A stretch of 64,000 bases of DNA from Streptomyces venezuelae (GTDB lineage Bacteria; Actinomycetota; Actinomycetes; Streptomycetales; Streptomycetaceae), in the NCBI RefSeq assembly GCF_008642355.1, contig NZ_CP029193.1, forward strand, positions 310,001 through 374,000. Reading direction: 5' to 3'. Within the stretch, counting starts at the first letter, position 1; every line of letters starts with the position of its first letter. The translations under genes were made by a program, and so were the position numbers. This document shows positions 16,902 to 24,733 of this stretch, one piece after another. The notes under the pieces are model-generated. The model made no database searches, had not been told where the DNA came from, and saw nothing but the letters and a program-made list of their open reading frames with translations.

Positions 16902-17441
16902 TCAAGAATTCCAGGGCGCCCTGGCCGCGGCCCGCAGTACCCTGCGGCGCCGCCAGCCCGTGACGCGATCGGTGTAGATGCCGCCGTCGAGGTGGTCGCA
17001 CTCGTGCTGGAGGCAGCGGGCGAACCAGCCCGTCCCGTGCACCTGAACCGGCTCGCCCCGCATGTCGACACCTTCGACGACGGCGTGGTCGAAGCGCGGC
17101 GTGCCCGCTTCGAGTCCGGGCAGCGAGAGACAGCCCTCGGGTCCGCGCACCGTCACGCCGTCCAACTCGACGAGTTTCGGGTTGACGACGTGCCCGAGGT
17201 GGCGGACGTCCTCGTCGTCCGGGCAGTCGTAGACGAACACCCGGCGGCCGACGCCGATCTGGTTCGCGGCGAGCCCGTCGCCGCGCGCGGCGTACATCGT
17301 CGCGAACATGTCCTCGACGAGGCGGGCCAGTTCGGGGCCGAAGTCGGTGACCTCCTCGCACGGCGCGTGCAGCACCGGGTCGCCGAGCAGGGTCAGAGGT
17401 CGTACGCGCCCCGAGGCGCCCGGGATCGTGCCGTGTCGCAT
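16902..17441 (-). CDS. def: Peptide deformylase
   Basis: 179 residues. Removes formyl groups from nascent N-terminal Met in a metal-dependent reaction. All three signatures are present: GDGLAANQIGV (motif 1, GxGxAAxQ), EGCLSLPG (motif 2 with the metal Cys) and QHECDHLDG (motif 3, HExxH). Start ATG 17441 (MRHGTIPGASG) gives normal family length. Streptomyces usually have several def paralogues, so this may not be the essential one. Convergent with the TetR gene at 16252. Confidence 0.94.
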   Translation of the reverse strand: MRHGTIPGASGRVRPLTLLGDPVLHAPCEEVTDFGPELARLVEDMFATMYAARGDGLAANQIGVGRRVFVYDCPDDEDVRHLGHVVNPKLVELDGVTVRGPEGCLSLPGLEAGTPRFDHAVVEGVDMRGEPVQVHGTGWFARCLQHECDHLDGGIYTDRVTGWRRRRVLRAAARAPWNS

Positions 17442-17593
17442 GACGGCAAGAGTACGGTCCAGGGGAAGGAGCGGCACCGCCGAGGTGCCGAGGTGGTGCC
17501 GCAATTCGGGCTTGCAGATGGATCTCGATAGGCTGAGCAGCGAAACGATGCCGGGGGCAGGCGCGGCGCCGTACGCAAGGAGGATCTCGACAG

Positions 17594-18832
17594 ATGTCAG
17601 GCAACACGGACCCGCTGTCGCCGCGGGCCAAGCTGGCCGTGACGGCGGGCAAGGCGGCCGCGGCGGTGTCCCGGGCAGCGGGCCGCGGCAGCGGATCGGT
17701 GATCGGCGGCAAGGTCGCGCTCAGGCTCGACCCCGAACTGCTCGGACGGCTCGCCACACACCTGGACGTCGTCCTCGTGTCGGCCACCAACGGCAAGACG
17801 ACCACCACGCGCCTGATCGCCGAGGCGCTGCGGGCCAGCGGCCCGGTCGTCTCGAACGCGCTCGGCGCGAACATGCCCGCCGGGATCACCTCGGCGCTGG
17901 CCGGCGGCTCGGACGCCAGGTTCGGTGTGATCGAGGTCGACGAGAAGTACCTCGCGGGCGTCGCCCGTGACGTCGACCCCAAGGCGATCGCCCTGCTGAA
18001 CCTCTCGCGCGACCAGCTGGACCGCGCCGCGGAGACCCGCATGCTCGCCGAGAAGTGGCGCGAGGGCCTGGCCGGCTCCAAGGCCGTCGTCATCGCCAAC
18101 GCCGACGACCCGCTGGTCGTCTGGGCGGCCTCCTCCTCGCCGAACGTGGTGTGGGTGGCCGCCGGCCAGGAGTGGAAGGACGACGCCTGGTCGTGCCCGT
18201 CCTGCGGCGGCGTCATGCAGCGCCCCGGGGACGACTGGTTCTGCGGCGAGTGCGGTTTCCGCCGTCCGGCGCCCAGCTGGGTGCTCTCCGGCGACCACGT
18301 CCTCGACCCGCACGGCTCGGCGTGGCCGATCCACCTGCAGCTGCCGGGCCGGGCGAACAAGGCCAACGCCGCGTCGTCGGCGGCCGTGGCCGCCGTCTTC
18401 GGCGTGCCGCCGCAGGTCGCCCTGGAGCGCATGTACCAGGTGCAGGCGGTCGCCGGACGCTACGACGTCGTGCAGTTCCAGGGCCGCGACCTGCGACTGC
18501 TGCTCGCGAAGAACCCCGCGGGCTGGCTCGAAACGTTTTCGCTGATCGACCCGCCGCCGACCCCGGTGATCCTCTCCGTGAACGCGCGCGGCGCCGACGG
18601 CACGGACACCTCCTGGCTCTGGGACGTCGACTACACCCGGCTCGCCGGTCACCCGATCTTCGTGCTCGGCGACCGCAAGCTGGACCTCGCCGTGCGCCTG
18701 GAGGTAGCAGGCCTGGACTTCCGGGTCTGCGAGAGCGTCGACGAGGCGGTGCAGTTCGCCCCGCCGGGACGCATCGAGACGATCGCGAACTACACCGCGT
18801 TCCAGGACCTGCGCCGCCGCGTCGGCAACTGA
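17594..18832 (+). CDS. murT: Lipid II isoglutaminyl synthase, MurT subunit
   Basis: 412 residues. With GatD it amidates the alpha-carboxyl of D-Glu in lipid II at the cytoplasmic membrane face. Mur-ligase ATP site SATNGKTTTT at about residue 64; the central domain carries the MurT-specific zinc ribbon with two CxxC pairs (CPSCGG...CGECG); the C-terminal DUF1727 domain follows (VILSVNARGADGTDTSWLWDVDY). ATG 17594 has AGGAGG upstream. gatD follows after 34 bp in the same operon. Confidence 0.95.
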   Translation: MSGNTDPLSPRAKLAVTAGKAAAAVSRAAGRGSGSVIGGKVALRLDPELLGRLATHLDVVLVSATNGKTTTTRLIAEALRASGPVVSNALGANMPAGITSALAGGSDARFGVIEVDEKYLAGVARDVDPKAIALLNLSRDQLDRAAETRMLAEKWREGLAGSKAVVIANADDPLVVWAASSSPNVVWVAAGQEWKDDAWSCPSCGGVMQRPGDDWFCGECGFRRPAPSWVLSGDHVLDPHGSAWPIHLQLPGRANKANAASSAAVAAVFGVPPQVALERMYQVQAVAGRYDVVQFQGRDLRLLLAKNPAGWLETFSLIDPPPTPVILSVNARGADGTDTSWLWDVDYTRLAGHPIFVLGDRKLDLAVRLEVAGLDFRVCESVDEAVQFAPPGRIETIANYTAFQDLRRRVGN

Positions 18833-18866
18833 CCCGCCCGGCCCCTCTAGATCTTCGTAGGGACAC

Positions 18867-19601
18867 ATGAGCATGAGCGACAACAGCCTGCGGCTGGTGT
18901 GGGTCTACCCCGACCTGCTCAGCACGTACGGAGACCAGGGCAACGCCCTGGTCGTGGAGCGCCGGGCGCGTCAGCGCGGCCTCCAGGTCGAGCGCTACGA
19001 CGTGCGCAGCGACCAGCCGGTGCCCACCTCCGGCGACATCTACCTGATCGGTGGCGGCGAGGACCGCCCGCAGCGGCTCGCGGCCGAGCGGCTGCGCCGC
19101 GACGGCGGCCTGCAGCGCGCGGTCGGCAACGGAGCGATCGTCTTCTCGGTCTGCGCCGGCTACCAGATCCTCGGCAACGAGTTCATCAACGACCTCGGCC
19201 AGCGCGAGCCGGGCCTCGGCCTCCTCGACGTGGTCTCGACCCGCGGCGAGGGCGACCGGTGCGTCGGCGACGTGCTCGCCGACATCGACCCGCAGCTCGG
19301 CCTGCCGCCGCTGACGGGCTTCGAGAACCACCAGGGCATCACGCACGTCGGCCCGGCCGCACGGCCCCTCGCCCGCGTGACGCTCGGCCGGGGCAACGGC
19401 ACGGGCGACGGCACCGAGGGCGCGTACAACGGCACGGTCTTCGGCACGTACATGCACGGCCCCGTCCTCGCCCGCAACCCGCTCATCGCGGACCTGCTCC
19501 TGAAGCTGGCCCTCGACGTGAACGCGCTGCCGCCGACGGACGACCGCTGGTACGAGGCGCTGCGCAACGAGCGCATCAACGCCGCGCAGCAGCCCGCGTA
19601 A
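18867..19601 (+). CDS. gatD: Lipid II isoglutaminyl synthase, glutaminase subunit GatD
   Basis: 244 residues, class I glutamine amidotransferase of the CobB/CobQ type that feeds ammonia to MurT. Nucleophile Cys in VFSVCAGYQILG and catalytic His in TYMHGPVLARNP are visible, as is the LIGGGEDRPQ oxyanion region. Two ATG codons (18867 and 18873) are possible; the first is taken because GTAGGGA lies at a suitable distance. Confidence 0.95.
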   Translation: MSMSDNSLRLVWVYPDLLSTYGDQGNALVVERRARQRGLQVERYDVRSDQPVPTSGDIYLIGGGEDRPQRLAAERLRRDGGLQRAVGNGAIVFSVCAGYQILGNEFINDLGQREPGLGLLDVVSTRGEGDRCVGDVLADIDPQLGLPPLTGFENHQGITHVGPAARPLARVTLGRGNGTGDGTEGAYNGTVFGTYMHGPVLARNPLIADLLLKLALDVNALPPTDDRWYEALRNERINAAQQPA

Positions 19602-19779
19602 CACCCCTGTCGCGCCCCGTCCGAGGGCCCGCCTGACGCCCCGCCCGCACATGTGAGCGGGGCCGTCCAGCCCTCGGACGCCGGGTGCGGCCCGGCCCCC
19701 CGGCGCCTATAGGGTGGCGGAGATCCAGCCGGACGACGTGGTCCGGTCACCGACCCACGTTGCAAAGGTATTCCGGGCC

Positions 19780-20805
19780 ATGCGCATTGGTGTCCTGACC
19801 TCCGGCGGCGACTGCCCCGGTCTGAACGCCGTCATCCGCTCCGTCGTGCACCGCGCGGTGGCGGACCACGGCGACGAGGTCATCGGCTTCCACGACGGCT
19901 GGAAAGGCCTCCTGGAATGCGACTACCGCAAGCTGGACCTCGACGCGGTGGGCGGCATCCTCGCCCGCGGCGGCACCATCCTCGGCTCGTCGCGCGTCCA
20001 GCCCGCGCATCTGCGGGACGGCGTGGAGCGCGCCAAGGGGCACGTCGCCGAGCTGGGTCTCGACGCGATCATCCCGATCGGCGGCGAGGGCACCCTCAAG
20101 GCGGCGCGGCTCCTCTCCGACGCGGGTCTGCCCATCGTCGGCGTCCCCAAGACCATCGACAACGACATCGCCGTCACGGACGTCACCTTCGGATTCGACA
20201 CGGCCGTCGGCGTGGCGACGGAGGCCCTCGACCGCCTCAAGACCACCGCTGAGTCGCACCAGCGCGTGCTCATCGTCGAGGTGATGGGCCGGCACACCGG
20301 CTGGATCGCGCTGCACTCGGGCATGGCCGCGGGCGCGCACGCCATCGTCGTCCCCGAGCGTCCCTTCGAGATCGAGGAGCTGGCCGCGAAGGTCGGCGAA
20401 CGCTTCTCCGCGGGCAAGAAGTTCGCGATCGTCGTGGCCGCCGAGGGCGCCAAGCCGCGCGAGGGCTCCATGGAGTTCGACGAGGGCGGCAAGGACGTCT
20501 ACGGCCACGAGCGGTTCGCCGGCATCGCCCGCCAGCTCTCCCTCGAACTTGAGCAGCGCCTCGGCAAGGAGGCCCGTCCGGTCATCCTCGGCCACGTCCA
20601 GCGCGGCGGCACCCCCACCGCGTACGACCGCGTCCTCGCGACCCGCTTCGGCTGGCACGCCGTGGAGGCCGTGCACCGCGGCGAGTTCGGCAACATGACG
20701 GCGCTGCGCGGCACGGACATCACGATGGTGCCGCTCGCCGAGGCCGTGGAGACGCTGAAGACGGTGCCCGAGGAGCGGTACGCCGAAGCGGAGTGCGTGC
20801 TGTAG
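19780..20805 (+). CDS. pfkA: ATP-type 6-phosphofructokinase
   Basis: 341 residues. Phosphorylates fructose 6-phosphate in glycolysis. Motifs: GVLTSGGDCPGLNAVIR (nucleotide site), GGEGTLKAA, VPKTIDNDI (catalytic Asp in TIDND) and EVMGRHTGWIAL (sugar phosphate). Gly rather than Asp in GGEGT is the signature of ATP over pyrophosphate use, while the Lys in PKTIDND marks the actinobacterial group III enzymes. ATG 19780 (MRIGVLTSGG) is standard for the family; an in-frame extension of 22 codons upstream is unlikely to be translated. Confidence 0.93.
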   Translation: MRIGVLTSGGDCPGLNAVIRSVVHRAVADHGDEVIGFHDGWKGLLECDYRKLDLDAVGGILARGGTILGSSRVQPAHLRDGVERAKGHVAELGLDAIIPIGGEGTLKAARLLSDAGLPIVGVPKTIDNDIAVTDVTFGFDTAVGVATEALDRLKTTAESHQRVLIVEVMGRHTGWIALHSGMAAGAHAIVVPERPFEIEELAAKVGERFSAGKKFAIVVAAEGAKPREGSMEFDEGGKDVYGHERFAGIARQLSLELEQRLGKEARPVILGHVQRGGTPTAYDRVLATRFGWHAVEAVHRGEFGNMTALRGTDITMVPLAEAVETLKTVPEERYAEAECVL

Positions 20806-20828
20806 TCCGGTCGCCCCTCCGAACTCCT

Positions 20829-20856
20829 GCCCCCGGTCGCGTCAGCGGCCGGGGGC
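20829..20856. terminator. Intrinsic-type terminator after pfkA
   Basis: 12-bp GC-rich stem 20829-20840/20845-20856 with one G-U pair and a GTCA tetraloop. It is followed by AGTTCT and then by the promoter of the next gene. Confidence 0.75.
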
Positions 20857-20913
20857 AGTTCTACTCTGGTGCCGACACACGTCGCACAATCCGCACGAAT
20901 CAGGAGCCACTGG

Positions 20914-21864
20914 ATGGATCACAGCGGGCACGGCATGAACATGGATCTGCCGCCGTTCACGCTGGGGCGGGGCCTCGAGCTGTCGGCCGACCCCTTCTTC
21001 CTCATCGGCTGCCTGGTGGCCCTCGCCCTGTACGGGTGGGGCGTGGCGCGGCTCGTGCGGCGCGGCGACAAGTGGCCGGTCGGCCGCACGGTCTCGTTCG
21101 TGCTCGGCATCCTGACCGTGCTCCTGGTGATGTGCACCAAGCTCAACGACTACGGCATGGTCATGTTCAGCGTGCACATGGTGCAGCACATGGTGATCAG
21201 CATGCTGTCGCCGATCCTGCTGCTCCTCGGTGCGCCGATCACGCTGGCGCTGCGTGCGCTGCCGGCGGCGGGGCGCGGCCGCAAGGGCCCGCGCGAATGG
21301 CTCCTGTGGCTCCTCCACAGCCGCTACGTCAAGATCATCACGCATCCCGCGTTCACGATCCCGCTCTTCATCGCGAGCCTGTACGCGCTGTACTTCACCC
21401 CGCTCTTCGACACGCTGATGGGGTCCAAGGCGGGCCACATCGGGATGATGGTCCACTTCCTCGCCGTCGGCCTCGTCTTCTTCTGGCCCATCATGGGCGT
21501 CGACCCGGGACCGCACCGCCCCGGTTACATCATGCGGATGCTGGAGCTGTTCGCGGGCATGCCGTTCCACGCGTTCTTCGGAATCGCGCTGATGATGGCG
21601 AGCCAGCCGATGATCGGCACGTACATGCATCCGCCCGCCTCGCTCGGCATCGACGCGCTCGCCGACCAGGAGGCCGCGGGCGGCATCGCCTGGGCGTTCA
21701 GCGAGATCCCGTCCGTGGTCGTCCTGGTCGCCCTCCTCTTCCAGTGGCGGCGCTCCGACGACCGCGAGGCACGCCGCAAGGACCGCGCCGCCGACCGCGA
21801 CGGTGACAAGGAGCTGGAGGCGTACAACGCCTATCTGGCCTCACTGGCCGCTCGCGGACGCTAG
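20914..21864 (+). CDS. CtaG-like cytochrome c oxidase assembly protein (Caa3_CtaG family)
   Basis: 316 residues with about seven predicted transmembrane helices. Conserved family features include VHMVQHMVISMLSPILLLLGAP and FWPIMGVDPGPHRPGYIMRM. The family assists copper delivery to haem-copper oxidase. The extreme N-terminus MDHSGHGMNMD is rich in Met and His and could bind copper. ATG 20914 follows CAGGAG. The C-terminal 40 residues are a charged cytoplasmic tail. A 52-residue membrane protein follows. Confidence 0.88.
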   Translation: MDHSGHGMNMDLPPFTLGRGLELSADPFFLIGCLVALALYGWGVARLVRRGDKWPVGRTVSFVLGILTVLLVMCTKLNDYGMVMFSVHMVQHMVISMLSPILLLLGAPITLALRALPAAGRGRKGPREWLLWLLHSRYVKIITHPAFTIPLFIASLYALYFTPLFDTLMGSKAGHIGMMVHFLAVGLVFFWPIMGVDPGPHRPGYIMRMLELFAGMPFHAFFGIALMMASQPMIGTYMHPPASLGIDALADQEAAGGIAWAFSEIPSVVVLVALLFQWRRSDDREARRKDRAADRDGDKELEAYNAYLASLAARGR

Positions 21865-21951
21865 CGCCAGAGGGTCTTCCCGGGTCACGATGGTCTTCGG
21901 ACCGCGGTCCGGGCGCCTCGGCGCCACGGACTGCCGGGAGGAGGCTGAGCG

Positions 21952-22110
21952 ATGCCCGGTTCCACGAAGACCATGGGTGGGTTCACCATCGGGGGCCTCG
22001 TCATGGTGACGGCCTACACGGTGGCTCTCGGAAGCAACGGCTGGTTGTGGTTCGGCTGGGTGGTGCTCGGCCTGATCACGCTGGCGATGGTGCTGTCGCG
22101 GACCGCGTGA
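21952..22110 (+). CDS. 52-residue two-helix membrane protein
   Basis: Begins MPGSTKTMGG, followed by two hydrophobic segments (FTIGGLVMVTAYTVAL and WLWFGWVVLGLITLAMVL) joined by GSNG. A strong GGGAGGAGG Shine-Dalgarno lies upstream and codon bias is typical. It sits 87 bp after the CtaG-like gene on the same strand, so a role in the respiratory membrane is conceivable, but no family is recognised. Confidence 0.7.
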   Translation: MPGSTKTMGGFTIGGLVMVTAYTVALGSNGWLWFGWVVLGLITLAMVLSRTA

Positions 22111-22142
22111 GCGTGTCGGCGCGCACCCGTCACCCGAGGGGC

Positions 22143-22559
22143 TCAGAAGCGGAACACGTGGCCCGTGTCCGCGTCCAGGGCGCAGGCGTTCGGGTACGTC
22201 TTGCGCCAGTGCACCGCCTTGCCCCTGTACGACCCGGTCGCCGTCGCCGTGACCGGGTCGAACTCCTTCGTGCAGGCATGCGGGTCGTCCGGCAGGTCGT
22301 CGAAGTCGCCCTTGGCCCGAGCAACCGCTCCGCACGCCATGGCCGGCTGCGGGTGGGCCCCGGCCGGCTTGGGCGAGCAGTGCAGCAGTACGCCGCGGAC
22401 CCAGGTGTTCTCGGCGCCCGAGACGGTGAGGAAGAGCCCGCGTTTCGGGGCGGGCGCGGCAGGGTCGGCGGCCTGTGCCGCGGTGCCGGTGGCGTGGGCG
22501 GGCGCGAGCCCTCCGAGAGCGAGCAGGGCGGTGGCGACCGCGAGGGGGAGCGAACGCAT
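22143..22559 (-). CDS. Subtilisin-inhibitor-like secreted protein (SSI family)
   Basis: 138 residues with a signal peptide (residues about 1-25, ending AHA) and a mature domain of about 110 residues. The four Cys of the family are in place: LLHCSP and MACGAV (first disulfide), HACTKEF and NACALD (second). Aligning the reactive loop (CPMVYDP in SSI) gives CTKEFDP here, so P1 is Lys and P1' is Glu, predicting a trypsin-like target rather than subtilisin. ATG 22559 was chosen because it begins the signal peptide. Confidence 0.9.
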   Translation of the reverse strand: MRSLPLAVATALLALGGLAPAHATGTAAQAADPAAPAPKRGLFLTVSGAENTWVRGVLLHCSPKPAGAHPQPAMACGAVARAKGDFDDLPDDPHACTKEFDPVTATATGSYRGKAVHWRKTYPNACALDADTGHVFRF

Positions 22560-22786
22560 GGGAGACCTCCGGGACACGCGTCGGATGTGACGGCGGCGGT
22601 GACGTTCCGTGGCGTCGGACGACACCCGGAAGAAGCCAGGGCACCCCTCTCCGGCGGCGTACGTCGCGCCGCAACGCCGGTCGTTCGCCCACCCGGCCGC
22701 ACGCGACGACCCGTATGGGCTCTCGCGTCCGCGCCATCGATTGACTACTGTGCGTCGGCACCTGGACGAGGGGGAAGGCGGCCGCC

Positions 22787-23536
22787 ATGTTCTACCTACT
22801 GCTCAAGCACGTGATCCTCGGCCCGCTGCTCCGGCTGATGTTCCGGCCCAGAATCGAGGGCCTGGAGCATGTGCCGGACGGCGGCGCGGCGATCGTCGCG
22901 GGAAACCACCTGTCGTTCTCCGACCACTTCCTGATGCCGGCGATCATCAAGCGCCGCATCACGTTCCTCGCGAAGGCGGAGTACTTCACGGGGCCCGGCC
23001 TCAAGGGCCGCCTGACGGCCGCGTTCTTCCGCAGCGCGGGGCAGATCCCGGTGGACCGCTCCGGCAAGGAGGCGGGGCAGGCGGCGATCCGCGAGGGCCT
23101 CGGCGTGCTGCGCAAGGGCGAGCTGCTCGGCATCTATCCGGAGGGCACCCGCTCGCACGACGGACGGCTCTACAAGGGCAAGGTCGGCGTGGCGGCGATG
23201 GCGCTCAAGGCACAGGTGCCGGTGGTGCCGTGCGCGATGATCGGCACCTTCGAGGCGCAGCCGCCCGGCCGGAAGTTCCCCAAGTTCAAGCGGGTGACGA
23301 TTCGTTTCGGCGAGCCGCTCGACTTCACGCGCTACGTCGGGATGGACGGCGAGAAGGCCGTCCTGCGGGCCGTCACCGACGAGATCATGTACGCGATCCT
23401 CGGGCTCTCCGGGCAGGAGTACGTCGACAAGTACGCGGCCGTCGTGAAGGCGGAGGAGGCGGCGGAAGCGGAACGCGAGCGCGCGGCGGCGGGGGGCAAG
23501 GAGCCGCGGCGGCGGCCGCGGATGCCGTTGAGCTGA
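22787..23536 (+). CDS. 1-acyl-sn-glycerol-3-phosphate acyltransferase (PlsC family)
   Basis: 249 residues. Acylates lysophosphatidate or a related lipid at the membrane. Motif I NHLSFSD (HxxxxD), motif III YPEGTRS, and a final VVPCAMIGTF segment corresponding to motif IV are visible. A short N-terminal hydrophobic helix anchors it. The C-terminal tail is Ala/Glu/Arg-rich and charged. ATG 22787 follows a GGGGGAAGG Shine-Dalgarno. Actinomycetes carry many paralogues, so the substrate is open. Confidence 0.92.
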   Translation: MFYLLLKHVILGPLLRLMFRPRIEGLEHVPDGGAAIVAGNHLSFSDHFLMPAIIKRRITFLAKAEYFTGPGLKGRLTAAFFRSAGQIPVDRSGKEAGQAAIREGLGVLRKGELLGIYPEGTRSHDGRLYKGKVGVAAMALKAQVPVVPCAMIGTFEAQPPGRKFPKFKRVTIRFGEPLDFTRYVGMDGEKAVLRAVTDEIMYAILGLSGQEYVDKYAAVVKAEEAAEAERERAAAGGKEPRRRPRMPLS

Positions 23537-23616
23537 GCGGAACACGCCCGAGGCGGCCCGTCTGCCGACAGCAGATTCCTCTTCTGCGCGCACCGCGCCG
23601 CGCATACGGTCCGATC

Positions 23617-24663
23617 ATGAAGAGCGCATTGGTGATCGGGGCGACAGGACAGATCGGGCGGGTCGCGGCGCGGGCCCTCGCCGAGGACGGCTGGGAGGTG
23701 CGGGCCGCGTCGCGGAGTGCCGGCCGGGACGAACGGTGGCCGGGCGACGTACGAACGGTACGGCTCGACCGGGAGGACGACACGGCGCTCGGGGGCGCGC
23801 TCGGCGACGGTGTGGACCTCGTGGTCGACATGGTGGCGTTCACGGCCGCGCACGCCCGGCAGTACGTGGGGTTCGCCGACCGGATCGGGTCGGCCGTGGT
23901 GCTGTCCAGCGGGGCGGTCTACGCGGACGGGCGGGGTCGCAGCTTCGACACCCAGGACGAGCCCGACGGCTTTCCCGAGTACCCCGTGCCGATCCCCGAG
24001 AGCGGGCCCACGGTCGAGCCCGGCGACGCGACATACGGCACCCGCAAGATCAGGGTCGAGCGGGACCTCCTGGCGCTCGGCGACACGCTGCCGGTGACGC
24101 TGCTGCGGGCGGGCGCGATCTACGGCCCGTACTGCCGCACACCGCGCGAGCTGTACTTCGTGAAGCGGAACCTGGACAAACGGCGCACGCGCGTCCTCAC
24201 CCATGGAGGACGCAGCCGTTTCCACCCGGTGAGCGTGCACAACATCGCCGAGCTGGTACGGCTCGCGGCCGCGCGGCCCGGGTCCCGGGTCCTCAACGCG
24301 GCCGATCCGGAGGCGTTCACGGTCTCGGAGATCGGCGCGGCGGTCGACCGCGTGATGGGGTTCGAGAGCGAGACGGTGACGGTGCCGGGCGAAGCCCCTG
24401 CCCCGAACGTCGGTGTCACCCCGTGGAGCACGCCGCATCCGGTCGTCTACGACATGTCGGCGGCGGAGCGGGAGCTGGGGTACCGCGCCGTGACGTCGTA
24501 CGCCGACGCCCTGGAGGAGACGGTCGACTGGCTGACGGCCCACCTGGGCGACCGCGACTGGCGCGAGGCGTTCCCGAAGATGGCGGCGAACTATGACCCG
24601 TCGGTCGACCTGTTCGACTATGCGGCGGAGGACGCGTGGCTGGCGGGAGACCGGAGCTCCTGA
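23617..24663 (+). CDS. NAD-dependent epimerase/dehydratase family protein (extended SDR)
   Basis: 348 residues. Rossmann GATGQIGRVAARAL at the N-terminus, the Ser of the active site in VVLSSGAVY, and a Tyr-x3-Lys in TYGTRKIR, giving the SDR triad. The region DMVAFTAAHARQYVGFAD replaces the usual epimerase tract, so it may be an atypical SDR or reductase. ATG 23617 starts exactly at the Rossmann strand. Convergent with the aminopeptidase gene and separated from it by a strong bidirectional terminator. Confidence 0.85.
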   Translation: MKSALVIGATGQIGRVAARALAEDGWEVRAASRSAGRDERWPGDVRTVRLDREDDTALGGALGDGVDLVVDMVAFTAAHARQYVGFADRIGSAVVLSSGAVYADGRGRSFDTQDEPDGFPEYPVPIPESGPTVEPGDATYGTRKIRVERDLLALGDTLPVTLLRAGAIYGPYCRTPRELYFVKRNLDKRRTRVLTHGGRSRFHPVSVHNIAELVRLAAARPGSRVLNAADPEAFTVSEIGAAVDRVMGFESETVTVPGEAPAPNVGVTPWSTPHPVVYDMSAAERELGYRAVTSYADALEETVDWLTAHLGDRDWREAFPKMAANYDPSVDLFDYAAEDAWLAGDRSS

Positions 24664-24680
24664 GCCGCCCGGTACACACG

Positions 24681-24716
24681 ACGGCCGCCACCGGCGATGG
24701 TGCCGGTGGCGGCCGT
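24681..24716. terminator. Bidirectional terminator between convergent genes
   Basis: Perfect 15-bp stem (24681-24695 with 24702-24716) and a 6-base loop GATGGT, midway between two convergent stops. Confidence 0.85.
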
Positions 24717-24733
24717 GCGGTTCACCGCGTGCG

